A stretch of 64,000 nucleotides of DNA from Cyanobium sp. E1_MAG_00006 (GCA_027488975.1 JAIYAQ010000002.1:1-64000); one strand, 5' to 3'. Positions 1-10,558 are shown, numbered from the stretch's first letter. The notes: generated by a model from the sequence alone, not told the origin. Translations and numbers: made by a program.

Positions 1-303
1 GCCGCCCACGACAACGGCGTGCCCTTCTACGTGGCCCTGCCCGCCTCCACGATCGACTGGAGCATCGACGACGGCGTGGCCGAGATCCCGATCGAGGCCC
101 GCAGCGCCGAGGAGGTGACCCACATCCAGGGGCGCGGCGCCGATGGGGCGATCACCTCGGTGCAGCTCAGCCCTGATGGCAGCCCTGGCTTCAATCCCGC
201 CTTCGATGTGACGCCGGCCCGCCTGGTGACCGCCCTGATCACCGAGCGCGGCGTGGCCGCGGCCAGCGAAGCGGGGCTGCGGGGGCTCTATGGGAACGCC
301 TGA
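1..303 (+). CDS. mtnA: S-methyl-5-thioribose-1-phosphate isomerase, C-terminal part (5' end outside window)
   Basis: In-frame ORF open to window start; MtnA-like C-terminus ([13 protein letters not shown]...[22 protein letters not shown]). Confidence 0.9.
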   Translation, partial: AAHDNGVPFYVALPASTIDWSIDDGVAEIPIEARSAEEVTHIQGRGADGAITSVQLSPDGSPGFNPAFDVTPARLVTALITERGVAAASEAGLRGLYGNA

Positions 304-1009
304 CCAGGAGCTGCGCGAGCAGCTGGTGGCTGTGGCGCGGCGCATGAACGCCAGCGGCATCAACCAGGGCACCTCCGGAAATCTCTCGGCCCGGATCCCG
401 GGTGGTCTGCTGATCACACCCAGTTCCCTCCCTTACGACCGGATGCAGCCGGCCGATCTGGTGGCGATCGATCTGGAGGGGCGGCCGCTGGGGGGGGCGC
501 AGGCTGCTGAGGCGGTGCCTGGCGGCGGGCCCCGTCGCCCCTCCTCCGAGTGGCGCCTGCATGCCGACATCCTGGCCAGCCGGCCGGAGCTGCTGGCGGT
601 GCTGCACTGCCACTCGATCCACGCCACGGCCCTGGCCTGCCACGGCCGCGCCATCCCGCCCTTTCACTACATGACCGCCGTCGCCGGCGGCGATGACATC
701 CGCTGCGCCCCTTACGCCACCTTCGGCACGGCGGAGCTCTCGGCTCTGGCGGTGCAGGCGCTGGAGGGGCGCCTCGCCTGCCTGCTGGCCCAGCACGGCC
801 AGGTGACGGTGGGCCGCAGCCTCGATCAGGCCCTGCGCATCGCCATTGAGGTGGAAACCCTCGCCCGGATATACCTGCAGGCCCTGCAGTTGGGAGAGCC
901 GCCCCTGCTCAGCGCTGAGCAGATGGCGGCGGTGCATCACCAGTTCCGCACCCTGCTCTACGGGGCTGCCCCTGAAGCTGCGGCTCCCGAAGCCCCCGCC
1001 GCCGGCTGA
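290..1009 (+). CDS. class II aldolase/adducin family protein (fuculose-phosphate aldolase-like)
   Basis: Motifs [46 protein letters not shown]; overlaps mtnA 3' end. Confidence 0.88.
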   Translation: MGTPDQELREQLVAVARRMNASGINQGTSGNLSARIPGGLLITPSSLPYDRMQPADLVAIDLEGRPLGGAQAAEAVPGGGPRRPSSEWRLHADILASRPELLAVLHCHSIHATALACHGRAIPPFHYMTAVAGGDDIRCAPYATFGTAELSALAVQALEGRLACLLAQHGQVTVGRSLDQALRIAIEVETLARIYLQALQLGEPPLLSAEQMAAVHHQFRTLLYGAAPEAAAPEAPAAG

Positions 1010-2436
1010 AGCCGTGCCAGCAGCAGGCCGCCGCCGCCTGCCAGCAGCACCACGGCGAAGCAGAGCGCGCTCCAGGCCGGCAGGCCCCAGCCCACCACCG
1101 CCAGCGGTGCCACCACCGTGATCATGCCGCCGGCCAGGAAGGGCTGCAGCAGCAGCTGCTTGAGCGAGAAGGCCGGCAGGGCTTCGCTGCGGTCGTCCGG
1201 GTCTGCCATGCGCAGCAGCAGCAGGCCGCTGGCGGCCACACCCGTGGCCTGGCCGAACTCGATCACGGCCCGCTCGAACCAGTCGGCCGGCAGGATGCGC
1301 GGCGCCAGCAGCAGCACCACCGCCAGATTCCAGAGCAGCCCGCCCACCGCCAGCACCGTGAGCGGCAGCCAGTCGGCCTGGAGCAGTTTGAGGTTGAGGC
1401 CGGCGGTTGCGGCGGTGATCAGCAGGTCGGCCGAGAGGGTGCCGATCTGGCTCTGGATCGGCGCTGAGGCCCAGGCGCTCAGGCCGATGCGCTCCAGCAG
1501 CCAGCGCACCAGCAGTGAGCCGATGATCGCCAATGGGAACACGGGCAGCGCATCGATCACCAGCGCCACCCCGGCGCCCAGGGGCGCAGTGGCCAGCCGC
1601 AGCGCCTGCAGCAGCACCACCCCCACCAGCACGGCGATGCCGGCCAGGCTGAGGTTCACCGCCCAGGCGGCGGGCCCGGTGGCGGGCTGGCTCACTGCGG
1701 TGCTCTGCGGGGCGACCTGCGGCTCCTCCTGGGAATCAGCCGGTCTCTCCGTCACCGGGGGCGTGTCGGTCTGGGTTGCTGCTGTTTCGGCTTCTGCTTC
1801 GGTTGCTGCCGCCTCGGCTGCTTTGGCCTGAACATCCGCCAGCAGCCAGCCGCGGCGACGGCCGATCACCACCACCACGCCGCCCACCAAAGTGGAGCTG
1901 AGCAGGCCCACGGTGGCCATGGCCAGGCCCAGGTCCTGGCCGCCGGGGAAGCCCAGGGAGGCGTAGCTCGGACCCATGGCGGCGGCCGAGCCGTGGCCGC
2001 CCTCGTAGGCCACCTCGATCAGGCAGGCCATCACCGGGCTCACCCCCAGCCAGGGCTGCAGGATCAGCAGCACCGCCAGGCCGCCCACCACGAACTGGCC
2101 AAAGGCCAGCACCAGCGCCAGCGACACTTGGGCGGAGACCGGTCGCCAGAGGCTGCCCAGCGGCAGCAGCGGTTTGCCCACCATCAGCGAGCCGAACACC
2201 AGGGTGAGCAGCACCAGCGGGAGTTCGGCCCAGAGGTCCATCACCTGGGGCGGCAGCAGCGGCAGCGGGCCCGCCGGTGCCAGCAGCAGCCCCAGCAGGC
2301 CGGCCACCAGGGCCTCGGGGATGCCCCAGAGCCGCAGCTGCAGGCGGGTGCCGATGCGGCGCCCCACCGTGAGGATCAGGCTCAGGGCCGCGATCGCCAG
2401 GGCCAGCCAGCCCAGATCAGCCACAACGGTGCTCAC
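958..2436 (-). CDS. sodium/glutamate symporter (GltS)-family transporter
   Basis: Multi-TM protein with EVAYEGGHGSAAAMGPSY and a second inverted half; GTG start overlaps upstream stop (GTGA). Confidence 0.75.
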   Translation of the reverse strand: MSTVVADLGWLALAIAALSLILTVGRRIGTRLQLRLWGIPEALVAGLLGLLLAPAGPLPLLPPQVMDLWAELPLVLLTLVFGSLMVGKPLLPLGSLWRPVSAQVSLALVLAFGQFVVGGLAVLLILQPWLGVSPVMACLIEVAYEGGHGSAAAMGPSYASLGFPGGQDLGLAMATVGLLSSTLVGGVVVVIGRRRGWLLADVQAKAAEAAATEAEAETAATQTDTPPVTERPADSQEEPQVAPQSTAVSQPATGPAAWAVNLSLAGIAVLVGVVLLQALRLATAPLGAGVALVIDALPVFPLAIIGSLLVRWLLERIGLSAWASAPIQSQIGTLSADLLITAATAGLNLKLLQADWLPLTVLAVGGLLWNLAVVLLLAPRILPADWFERAVIEFGQATGVAASGLLLLRMADPDDRSEALPAFSLKQLLLQPFLAGGMITVVAPLAVVGWGLPAWSALCFAVVLLAGGGGLLLARLQPAAGASGAAASGAAP

Positions 2437-4403
2437 AGCTGGAAGTGCCTGCGGAAGAAGGCTTCGGTGGCCTCCAGGACCTGGATCTGGGTGGCGCCGT
2501 TGCGGAAGCCGTGCCCCTCCTCGGGGAAGAGATGCACCTCCACTGCAATGCCATTGGCCCGCAGGGCTGCCGCCATGCGCTCGGTCTGCTCGGGTGGCAC
2601 CACCACGTCGTCGAGGCCCTGGAAAAAGATCACCGGCGCGCGAATGCTGTCGGCATGCTGCAGTGGCGAGCGGTCGTCGTAGGTCGCCTTGGCCATCGGC
2701 CAGGGCCCCACCAGGCCATCGAGATAGCGGGCTTCGAAGCGGTGGGTGTCGGCCGCCAGGGCGCTGAGGTCGGCCACGCCATAGCGGCTGGCACCGGCCC
2801 GGAAGGTGGTGGTGAAGCAGAGGGCGGCCAGGGTGGTGTAGCCGCCGGCGCTGCCACCTTCGATGGCGAGGCGCTCGCCGCTGGCCAGGCCTCGGGCCAC
2901 CACCGCCTCGGCGCCGGCGGCGCAGTCGGCCACATCGACCACACCCCACTGGCCATCAAGCCGCTGGCGGTAGGCGCGGCCGAAGCCGGTGGAGCCGCCG
3001 TAGTTCACATCCAGAACGCCCCAGCCGCGCGAGGTCCAGAACTGGATCCCCAGGCTCAGGCCGGTGCGGGCCATGCCGGTGGGGCCGCTGTGCCCCTTCA
3101 CCAGCAGCGGCGCCTGTGGGTGGCCGCCCCCGATCGGTGGGTAGTACCAGGCCTGGGTGGGCAGCCCGCCGTGGCCCTCGAACCACAGCTCCTCCGGCAC
3201 GCTGATGGCCTCGGGCGGCAGCGGATTCGGGGCGGCGGGGGTGTGCCGCCAGGTCCCGCTGGCGATCTCCAGCTCCAGCAGGCCAGCGGGGATCCTGGGG
3301 CCGCTGGCCACGCAGGCCAGCTGGCCTGCGTCGGCGGTCAGGGCGGCGAGGTCGTCGCAGGGTTGCTCGAACGGACGCCATAGGGCGGCAGCGGCTTCAG
3401 CGTTGTCCAGAACCACCTCCCCCAGCTGCCAGCGGCCGCGATGGCAGGCCAGGGCCAGCAGTCGCTTGCCGTCCCAGGCGGTGGTGGCCATCCCGAACAC
3501 CCACTGCGGCATGGCGAACTCCGCCTCCTGCGGCAGCAGCGGCTGCCAGTCGGCTGGGGCGGTGGCTGCTATCTCCGCGGTCCCAGCCGTGGCCGCGGCG
3601 TTGGGCCAGCGTTCCAGGTTCCAGAAGCCGCTGCGGTCGTTGGCCACCACCAGGTCGCTGCCGGCCCAGAGGGGCTGAAACACCGAGACGGCCGCCCCCT
3701 CATCGGGAATCGAGCCGGCCACCGCCCGCGCGCCAGCCAGTCCGCCCTGCCGGCTGATGGCCGCCAGCCATAGCTGGCTGCGTTCCCAGGGCATGCAGGG
3801 CTGGCGCCACTCCACCCAGGCCAGCTGGCGGCCGCAGGGGCTCAGGGCTGGGTAGCCGCAGAAATCGGCGGGTTGATGCAGCGGTTGCGGGGCGCCGCCC
3901 GCCAGGGGCACCGCCACGAGCTGGTCGCGGCCTTCGGCCTCCAGCACGCCGATCCAGCGCTGGCCTGCCGTGTCGATCACTCCGCCGCCCAGGGCGCCGG
4001 CGAAGCGGCCATCGGGGCCGGGCTCGGTGAGGCGGACCGGTTCGGCGCCGGCCCGCTCCAGATCAAGGCGCCAGAGGCAGCGGTCGCCGTCGTGAACGAA
4101 CACCGCCACCGCCCGGCCATCTGCGCCCGTGCCCAGGGCGCAGGCGCCGCCGCCGTATTCGTGCACCCGGCAGCGCAGGTTCCAGTGGCCCGGGGTGCAC
4201 TCCTCGGCTGTGGCCGCCGCTTCATCCGCTCGGCCCAGCCGGCGCCGCATCAGCGTGGTGCGGCCCTGCTCCTGCGGACGCTGCTCGAGCCAGTGCAGCC
4301 AGCCGTTGAGCAGTTGGGGTTCCTTCAGCGCCGGTGTCCGGCCCACCACGCGTTCTGCCGGCAGTGGCCGTGCTGCGGGTTCGCGGGCTGGGGCTTCGGG
4401 CAC
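2433..4403 (-). CDS. S9 family prolyl oligopeptidase / acylaminoacyl-peptidase-like
   Basis: GGSAGGYTTLAAL nucleophile elbow, C-terminal FQGLDDVVVPPEQ...FPEEGHGF. Confidence 0.88.
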   Translation of the reverse strand: MPEAPAREPAARPLPAERVVGRTPALKEPQLLNGWLHWLEQRPQEQGRTTLMRRRLGRADEAAATAEECTPGHWNLRCRVHEYGGGACALGTGADGRAVAVFVHDGDRCLWRLDLERAGAEPVRLTEPGPDGRFAGALGGGVIDTAGQRWIGVLEAEGRDQLVAVPLAGGAPQPLHQPADFCGYPALSPCGRQLAWVEWRQPCMPWERSQLWLAAISRQGGLAGARAVAGSIPDEGAAVSVFQPLWAGSDLVVANDRSGFWNLERWPNAAATAGTAEIAATAPADWQPLLPQEAEFAMPQWVFGMATTAWDGKRLLALACHRGRWQLGEVVLDNAEAAAALWRPFEQPCDDLAALTADAGQLACVASGPRIPAGLLELEIASGTWRHTPAAPNPLPPEAISVPEELWFEGHGGLPTQAWYYPPIGGGHPQAPLLVKGHSGPTGMARTGLSLGIQFWTSRGWGVLDVNYGGSTGFGRAYRQRLDGQWGVVDVADCAAGAEAVVARGLASGERLAIEGGSAGGYTTLAALCFTTTFRAGASRYGVADLSALAADTHRFEARYLDGLVGPWPMAKATYDDRSPLQHADSIRAPVIFFQGLDDVVVPPEQTERMAAALRANGIAVEVHLFPEEGHGFRNGATQIQVLEATEAFFRRHFQL

Positions 4404-4463
4404 CGGGTCGCTTCAGGGGTGGCTTCTAGAATCGCTCTACGCAACCGCCATCGAGGACCCGCC

Positions 4464-5066
4464 TTGGCCAGCAGCTTCGCCAAGTTGGTGCGCTCGGCAG
4501 AGCTCTCCGGCCGCCTGCAGGTGTCCAAGGAGCCGGTCGAGAATCCCCCATACGACATCCACAAGCTCGGCGATGCGGTGCTGCGCACCCCCGCGCGCCG
4601 CATCGGCAAGGTGGACGATGCCGTGCGCGAGCTGGCCCGCGACATGCTCGTCAGCATGTATGCCGCCCGCGGCATCGGCCTGGCAGCGCCCCAGATCGGC
4701 GTGCACCAGCAGCTGCTGGTGATCGATCTCGAGCTGGAGGATCCCGCCAGCCCGCCGCTGGTGCTGATCAACCCCGAGATCACCGCCGTGGGCGGCAGCA
4801 TCTGCACCTACGAGGAGGGCTGCCTCAGCATTCCCGGCGTGTATCTCGATGTGGTGCGGCCGAGCGTGGTTGAGGTGAGCTTTCGCGATGCCATGGGCCG
4901 TCCCAAGCGCATGAAGGCCGACGGCCTGATGGCCCGTTGCATCCAGCACGAGCTCGATCACCTCAACGGTGTGCTGTTCGTGGATCGCGTCACCGATGGC
5001 GAGAAGCTCAGCGCCGGACTGAACGAGCAGGGCTTCAACCCCGCAGATGTGCGCTCGATCGCGTGA
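4464..5066 (+). CDS. def: peptide deformylase
   Basis: GIGLAAPQIG, EEGCLSIPG, QHELDHLNG motifs; TTG start inferred inside a longer ORF. Confidence 0.93.
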   Translation: MASSFAKLVRSAELSGRLQVSKEPVENPPYDIHKLGDAVLRTPARRIGKVDDAVRELARDMLVSMYAARGIGLAAPQIGVHQQLLVIDLELEDPASPPLVLINPEITAVGGSICTYEEGCLSIPGVYLDVVRPSVVEVSFRDAMGRPKRMKADGLMARCIQHELDHLNGVLFVDRVTDGEKLSAGLNEQGFNPADVRSIA

Positions 5067-5102
5067 CAATCACTTCGATCGCCTGAGCCAAGGAGCCGCC
5101 CC

Positions 5103-5300
5103 ATGCCGATGAAACCCCTGGCCGGGCTGTTCCTGGCCCTCGCTTGCCTGCTGGGCATTGCCGCCACCGGCTCGGTGTTCGAGCTCGCCTATGGCGATCC
5201 CGACCTCGGGGTCACCACCACCCGCTGGATCCTCGGCCTTGCCCTGCCGGGCACCCTTCTGAGCCTATTGGTGGCGATCCGGATCAACAAGCCGGCCTGA
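5103..5300 (+). CDS. small conserved-looking membrane protein
   Basis: 65-aa ORF with two hydrophobic segments, well positioned between genes. Confidence 0.6.
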   Translation: MPMKPLAGLFLALACLLGIAATGSVFELAYGDPDLGVTTTRWILGLALPGTLLSLLVAIRINKPA

Positions 5301-5355
5301 GGGGCTGCCGCAGCGGCCCGGCACTTCTACGATCGCCCCGCTGAGCCTTTCCGCT

Positions 5356-6066
5356 GTGATCCTTCCGGTGTCCCGTCCGATGTCCCATCCGGTCCGGGTC
5401 CTGGCCGCGCTGTTGCCCTTGGCGGGCCTGTGTCTGGCCGCCCCGGCGCCGCTGCGGGCCCAGTCGCTGTTCAGTGCCACGGAGCTGGATCAGACCAAGT
5501 TCGTGCTGGTGGCGGCCCCGATCGGGGACGGTACCCGGGCGCAGCTCAACGTCTATGAGCAGCGCAGCGCCGCTCGCCCCTGCTACGCCGTGCAGGGTGG
5601 CAACCCCGGCGTGGTGAATCCGCTGCTGGCCACCTTCGACTTCACCGGCATCTGCAACCGCTACATCGATGCCAACGGCTACTCCGTCCGCATCGGCGGC
5701 ACGGATCTGGCCACCGTGTATCGCCTCAGCGTGGTGCGTCAGCCCGGCGACAACCAGCTGCTGGCCATTCCCACCAAGACCGGCGCCGGTCCGGAGATGG
5801 TGGTGGCCCGCAGCGGCGGTCACAGCAGCGGCTTCCTGCTGCTGGTGCCCGAGCCGGGCTGGAAGCTGTTGCGCCGCAGCTTCGGTGGCCGCGCTCTCGG
5901 GCACGTCTACCTCTACCGGGACAGCTGGCCCGCAGCGCCGGCCGCCGCGGCAGTGCCGACAGGTACAGCGCCGGCACCACAGGCAGCACCTGCGACGCCG
6001 CCTGTGCTGCCGGCCCCAGCTCCGGCCCCCGCTCCGTCCAAGGCCAAGCCGATGCCGCCGCGCTGA
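5356..6066 (+). CDS. secreted DUF3747-like protein with Pro/Ala-rich tail
   Basis: Signal peptide; LFSATELDQTKFVLVAAPIGDGTRAQLNVYEQ...CYAV; low-complexity PA-rich C-terminus. Confidence 0.65.
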   Translation: MILPVSRPMSHPVRVLAALLPLAGLCLAAPAPLRAQSLFSATELDQTKFVLVAAPIGDGTRAQLNVYEQRSAARPCYAVQGGNPGVVNPLLATFDFTGICNRYIDANGYSVRIGGTDLATVYRLSVVRQPGDNQLLAIPTKTGAGPEMVVARSGGHSSGFLLLVPEPGWKLLRRSFGGRALGHVYLYRDSWPAAPAAAAVPTGTAPAPQAAPATPPVLPAPAPAPAPSKAKPMPPR

Positions 6067-6120
6067 GGCCCTGCAGGGCAGTTGCTACCATCGATCGTCT
6101 GCAGATCCCTTGCTCAGTAC

Positions 6121-6291
6121 ATGACCCAGGTCACCGTCGGCGAAAACGAAGGCATCGAATCGGCGCTGCGCCGCTTCAAGCGTCAGGTGTCCAAGGCAGG
6201 GATCTTCGCCGACCTCAAGCGTCTCCGGCACCACGAGACCCCCACCGAGAAGTACAAGCGCAAAGCGCAGCAGCGCCGCCGCCGTCGCTGA
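6121..6291 (+). CDS. rpsU: 30S ribosomal protein S21
   Basis: [29 protein letters not shown]...RRRRR. Confidence 0.95.
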   Translation: MTQVTVGENEGIESALRRFKRQVSKAGIFADLKRLRHHETPTEKYKRKAQQRRRRR

Positions 6292-6375
6292 TCGCCTGAT
6301 CAGAACAGGTGTTTCTACCGGTCTCCGCCGGTGGTTCAACTCTCTAATGATGGGACTATTCCTCGCTGGAGTCCC

Positions 6376-6516
6376 ATGACCAAGCTGATGCGCGCCCTGA
6401 GCGTCTGGTTCGGTACCAGCGTGGGCCATGCCTTCGGCAACCCCCTGGAGGAGCGGCAGATTCAGCCTCCTCAAGTTGGGGTTCAGCCCTACACCGGCAC
6501 CGCCTACAGGGCCTGA
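6376..6516 (+). CDS. small protein, possibly conserved in picocyanobacteria
   Basis: 46-aa ORF MTKLMRALSVWFGTSVGHAFGNPLEERQIQPPQVGVQPYTGTAYRA. Confidence 0.45.
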   Translation: MTKLMRALSVWFGTSVGHAFGNPLEERQIQPPQVGVQPYTGTAYRA

Positions 6517-8072
6517 TCAAAGCTCCGGTAGCTGAGGGCCTCGGCGATCGCCCGGGGCTCCACAGCTGTCGAGCCGTCGAGGTCTGCGATGGTGCGTGCC
6601 ACCCGCAGCACCCGTTCGGCGGCACGGGCACTCAGCCGCCGCTGGCTCGCGGCCGCTTGCCACAGCCGCAGTGCCCGGTCGCCGAGCTCCGACTGCTGCA
6701 GCAGCGCATCCCCCAACAGCTGCGCATTGTTGACCCCGCCTGGATTGCGAGCCCCCATCCGCTGCCGGGCGGCCTGCACCCGTGCCGCCACCGAGCGGCT
6801 CGATTCCGCTGCCGCTGCCCCAGGAGTGCGCCTGGGCACCAGGTCGGACGCCTCCAGGCGCCGCAGCACCACCTGCAGATCGAGGCGATCCAGCAGCGGC
6901 CCCGACAGGCGGCTCCAGTAGCGCTGGCGCAGTCCGGTGCCGCAGCTGCAGGCGCGCTCCGGATCGCCGTACCAGCCGCAGGGGCAGGGATTGGTGGCCG
7001 CCACCAGGGCAATGGCGCAGGGATAGCGCAGCCGCTGGCGGGCCCGGCTCAGCCAGATCTCACCCTGCTCCAGGGGCTGGCGCAGCTGGTTGAGCACATC
7101 GCGGCGGAATTCCGTCAGCTCATCGAGGAACAGCACGCCGTGGTGGGCCAGGGTCAGCTCCCCTGGCCGCGGCTGGGCACCACCGCCCACGAGGGCCGCG
7201 CTGGAGCAGCTGTGGTGGGGGCTGCGGAACGGCCGGCGCTGGATCAACCCCGGCTCCGCAGCGCTGGCGGGCAGCAGCCCCGCCACCGAATAGAGCAGGG
7301 TGAGCTCCAGCATCTCCTTGCGGCTCAGGGGCGGCAGCAGCCCCGGCAGACGCTGGGCGAGCATCGTCTTGCCGCTCCCTGGTGGACCCACCAGCAGCAG
7401 ATGATGGCCCCCGGCTGCCGCGATCTCCAGGGCGCGCCTGCCATGGGGCTGGCCGCGCACATCGGCCAGATCCAGCTGCCGATCGCCCTCCTGCAGCTCC
7501 TGCTCTGGGTGAGGCTCCGGTTTCAGTACGGGGGTGATCGTGGCGGTTCCCGCGCTGACGCCTGGGCCTTGCAGCCAGTGCAGGGCAGCCCTGAGATCGG
7601 TGGCCGGCCAGATGGCCAGCTCATCCACCAGGGCGGCTTCGCTGCCATTGGCCGCCGGCAGCAGCAGCGCCCGGGCCCCCGCGCGTCGGGCGGCGAGTGC
7701 CAGGGCCAGGGCGCCGCGCACCGGACGAAGAGCGCCATCGAGGCCCAGCTCGCCGGCACACCACACACTGTTCAGCGATCGAGGATCCAGCTGGCCGCTG
7801 GCCGCCAGCACCGCCAGGGCGATCGGCAGATCAAAGGCCGGACCCTCCTTGCGCAGGTCCGCCGGCGCCAGGTTGACGATCACCCGCGTCAGCGGCATCT
7901 GCAGGCCGCTGTTGCGCAGCGCCGCCCGCACCCGCTCACGTGATTCCTGCACGGCCGCATCCGGCAGCCCCACCATCAGCAGTCCAGGCAGTCCTGGGGC
8001 GATATCCACCTCCACGGCCACCGGGATGGCTTCGAGGCCCATCAGGGCGGCGCCGCTGCATCGTGCCAACAT
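6504..8072 (-). CDS. YifB/ComM family Mg-chelatase-like AAA ATPase
   Basis: GPPGSGKTMLAQRLPG, FRSPHHS, LFLDELTEF, NPCPCGWYGD. Confidence 0.92.
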   Translation of the reverse strand: MLARCSGAALMGLEAIPVAVEVDIAPGLPGLLMVGLPDAAVQESRERVRAALRNSGLQMPLTRVIVNLAPADLRKEGPAFDLPIALAVLAASGQLDPRSLNSVWCAGELGLDGALRPVRGALALALAARRAGARALLLPAANGSEAALVDELAIWPATDLRAALHWLQGPGVSAGTATITPVLKPEPHPEQELQEGDRQLDLADVRGQPHGRRALEIAAAGGHHLLLVGPPGSGKTMLAQRLPGLLPPLSRKEMLELTLLYSVAGLLPASAAEPGLIQRRPFRSPHHSCSSAALVGGGAQPRPGELTLAHHGVLFLDELTEFRRDVLNQLRQPLEQGEIWLSRARQRLRYPCAIALVAATNPCPCGWYGDPERACSCGTGLRQRYWSRLSGPLLDRLDLQVVLRRLEASDLVPRRTPGAAAAESSRSVAARVQAARQRMGARNPGGVNNAQLLGDALLQQSELGDRALRLWQAAASQRRLSARAAERVLRVARTIADLDGSTAVEPRAIAEALSYRSFDQAL

Positions 8073-8146
8073 CGGGCCTATGGGACAGATCAGTGGTGCA
8101 GTGCCACCACCGTTTCACTCCTCCGCTGACACCGCCCTGGCGCCCG

Positions 8147-8521
8147 ATGCCTGAGCCCTCTTCCGAGCCCTCCCCCGAGCTCGTCAACGACACGATTTTC
8201 GGCCGCATCCTGCGGGGGGAGATCCCCTGTGATCAGGTGTATGCCGATGAGCGCTGCCTGGCCTTCCGGGACGTGGTTCCCCAGGCGCCGGTTCACATCC
8301 TGGTGATCCCGCGCGAGCATCTCGTGAGCCTGGCGGAGGCTTCAGAGCAGCACGAGCAGCTGCTGGGCCACCTGCTGCTGGTGGCGGCCCGGGTGGCTCA
8401 GCAGGAGGGCCTTGAGGGGTTCCGCACGGTGATCAACAGCGGCGCCGAGGCCGGCCAAACGGTGTTCCACCTGCATGTGCACGTCATCGGTGGGCGTTCC
8501 CTGGCCTGGCCGCCGGGCTGA
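8147..8521 (+). CDS. HIT family protein (HinT-like)
   Basis: TIFGRILRGEIPCDQVY...FHLHVHVIGGR (HxHxH). Confidence 0.92.
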   Translation: MPEPSSEPSPELVNDTIFGRILRGEIPCDQVYADERCLAFRDVVPQAPVHILVIPREHLVSLAEASEQHEQLLGHLLLVAARVAQQEGLEGFRTVINSGAEAGQTVFHLHVHVIGGRSLAWPPG

Positions 8522-8584
8522 GCGGCCCGCGGACACCCGCGATCGCGGGTGCGCCGGTGAGAATGGCGGCATCTGATCACCGTC

Positions 8585-10558
8585 ATGAACCCCCTGCAGG
8601 CCTTCCGCAGTCAGCTCGGCAAGCTGCGGCGCCTTGCCCAGCCGTACTTCCTGCCGATCGAGGACACCAGCGGCTGGCAGTTCCTGCTGCTGATCCTGGC
8701 GCTGCTGGCGGTGGTGGTGGGCAGCACGCTGCTGCTTCTGTCCGGCACGGTGGCGCTGACCGGCCGTCTCACGCCCGATCTGCAGGCCCGGTTCCTGCCC
8801 GGTGTGCCCCAGCAGGTGGCGGCCATCTGGGCCAGTCCCGCCGGTGCGGTGGTGATGGTTCTCTTCGCGCTCGGCGTGGGCTGCTTTGTCGCGTTGCGCA
8901 GCAAGCTCCGCCAGGGGCGCTGGCTGCCCTGGCTGCTGATGGGGGTGATCACGCTGCTGATCCTGGTGATCAATGGCATCAATGTGGGCATCAGCTATAT
9001 CGCTCGAAATGTCGATAACACCCTGGTTGCCTATCAGGCGGACGAGTTCTGGAAGGTGGTGGCCATCTATGCCTTCTGCCTGGTGCTGGCACTGCCGATC
9101 CGTGCCCTACAGAGCTATCTGATTCCCAAGCTGGGCCTGCTCTGGCGCGAGTGGCTGAGCGAACGATTGCTGGGTCGTTATCTCTCGAACCGCGCCTACT
9201 ACGTTCTCAATCCAAACGACGAAACCTCCGAGGAGATCGACAACCCCGACCAGCGGATCTCCCAGGACACGGCCAGCTTCACCACCACCAGTCTCAGCGT
9301 CAGCGTTGAGATCGTTGCAGCACTGCTCACCTTCCTCAGCTTCATCGTGGTGCTGTGGACCATCAGCTCCAAGCTGGCGCTCTGGCTGTTGCTCTATTCG
9401 GTGGCCGGCACCGCGCTGATCGTGTTCGCCAGCCGCAAGCTGGTGCGCCTCAACTACGACCAGCTGCGTCTGGAGGCGGACTTCCGCTACGGCCTGGTGC
9501 ACATCCGCGACAACGCCGAATCGATTGCTTTCTATGGCGGTGAGGAGCAGGAATCACGCGAGGCGGACCGCCGCCTTGATGGTGCGATCCGCAATTACGA
9601 CCGGCTGATCGTCTGGCAGGCGATGATCAGCGTGATCCAGCGCTCCTACGACTACTTCTCCCGTTTCCTGCCCTGGCTGGTGATCGCGCCGATCTACTTC
9701 GCCAAGGAGGTGGACTTCGGTGTGTTCGGACAAGCCAGCATCGCCTTCTCGCAGGTGCTGTTCTCGGTGAGTTACATCGTGAACAACATCGATCAGCTCG
9801 CCGCCTTCTCCGCCTCGATCAGCCGTCTGGAGGGCTTCCAGGGCAAGGTGGAGGCGATCGCCTCCGCCGAGCGGGCCGGGCAGGCCGACGAGCGTCCGGC
9901 CGCGTCGATCCTGGTGCGGCATGTGGATCTGGTTCCCCCCGGCGGCGAGCGACGCCTGATCCACGACCTGAGCTTTGAAGTGGGTCCTGACCAGCGCGTG
10001 CTGGTGGTGGGGCCGAGCGGCTGCGGCAAGACCTCGCTGCTGCGCCTGGTGAGCGGCCTCTGGGCCCCGGCTGCCGGTGAGGTGGAGCGTCCGCCGATCT
10101 CCGAGCTGCTGTTCATTCCCCAGAAGCCGTACATGATCCTGGGCAGCCTGCGCGAGCAGCTCTGCTATCCCCTTGATCCGCAGCGCTTCAGCGACGAGCA
10201 CCTCCGGAGCGTGCTCGAGGAAGTGCGCCTTGGCGAGCTGGTGCACCGCTACCCGGATTTCGACATCAAGCAGGACTGGCCGCGGCTGCTCTCCCTCGGC
10301 GAGCAGCAGCGCCTGGCTTTTGCCCGGCTGCTGCTCAACTCACCACGCTTCGTGGTGCTCGATGAGGCCACCAGCGCCCTCGATGTGGCCACCGAGAAGC
10401 ATCTCTACGCCCTGCTCAGCCAGCGCGAGATGGCCTTTGTGAGCGTGGGCCATCGCCCCACCCTCAAGGCCTTCCACACCAACGTTCTGGAGCTGGACGG
10501 CCAGGGCGGCTGGAAGCTGATGCCAGCAGCCAGCTATACCTTCAACGCCGCCAGCTGA
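8585..10558 (+). CDS. ABC transporter, fused permease/ATPase (SbmA/BacA/YddA- or ABCD-type)
   Basis: VGPSGCGKTSLLRLVSGLW, SLGEQQRLAFARLLL, FVVLDEATSALD; EEIDNPDQRISQD. Confidence 0.9.
   Translation: MNPLQAFRSQLGKLRRLAQPYFLPIEDTSGWQFLLLILALLAVVVGSTLLLLSGTVALTGRLTPDLQARFLPGVPQQVAAIWASPAGAVVMVLFALGVGCFVALRSKLRQGRWLPWLLMGVITLLILVINGINVGISYIARNVDNTLVAYQADEFWKVVAIYAFCLVLALPIRALQSYLIPKLGLLWREWLSERLLGRYLSNRAYYVLNPNDETSEEIDNPDQRISQDTASFTTTSLSVSVEIVAALLTFLSFIVVLWTISSKLALWLLLYSVAGTALIVFASRKLVRLNYDQLRLEADFRYGLVHIRDNAESIAFYGGEEQESREADRRLDGAIRNYDRLIVWQAMISVIQRSYDYFSRFLPWLVIAPIYFAKEVDFGVFGQASIAFSQVLFSVSYIVNNIDQLAAFSASISRLEGFQGKVEAIASAERAGQADERPAASILVRHVDLVPPGGERRLIHDLSFEVGPDQRVLVVGPSGCGKTSLLRLVSGLWAPAAGEVERPPISELLFIPQKPYMILGSLREQLCYPLDPQRFSDEHLRSVLEEVRLGELVHRYPDFDIKQDWPRLLSLGEQQRLAFARLLLNSPRFVVLDEATSALDVATEKHLYALLSQREMAFVSVGHRPTLKAFHTNVLELDGQGGWKLMPAASYTFNAAS

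Noticed and set aside
6657-7943. 428-aa plus-strand ORF
   Set aside because: Antisense of the YifB/ComM ATPase; Gln/Arg-rich shadow frame.
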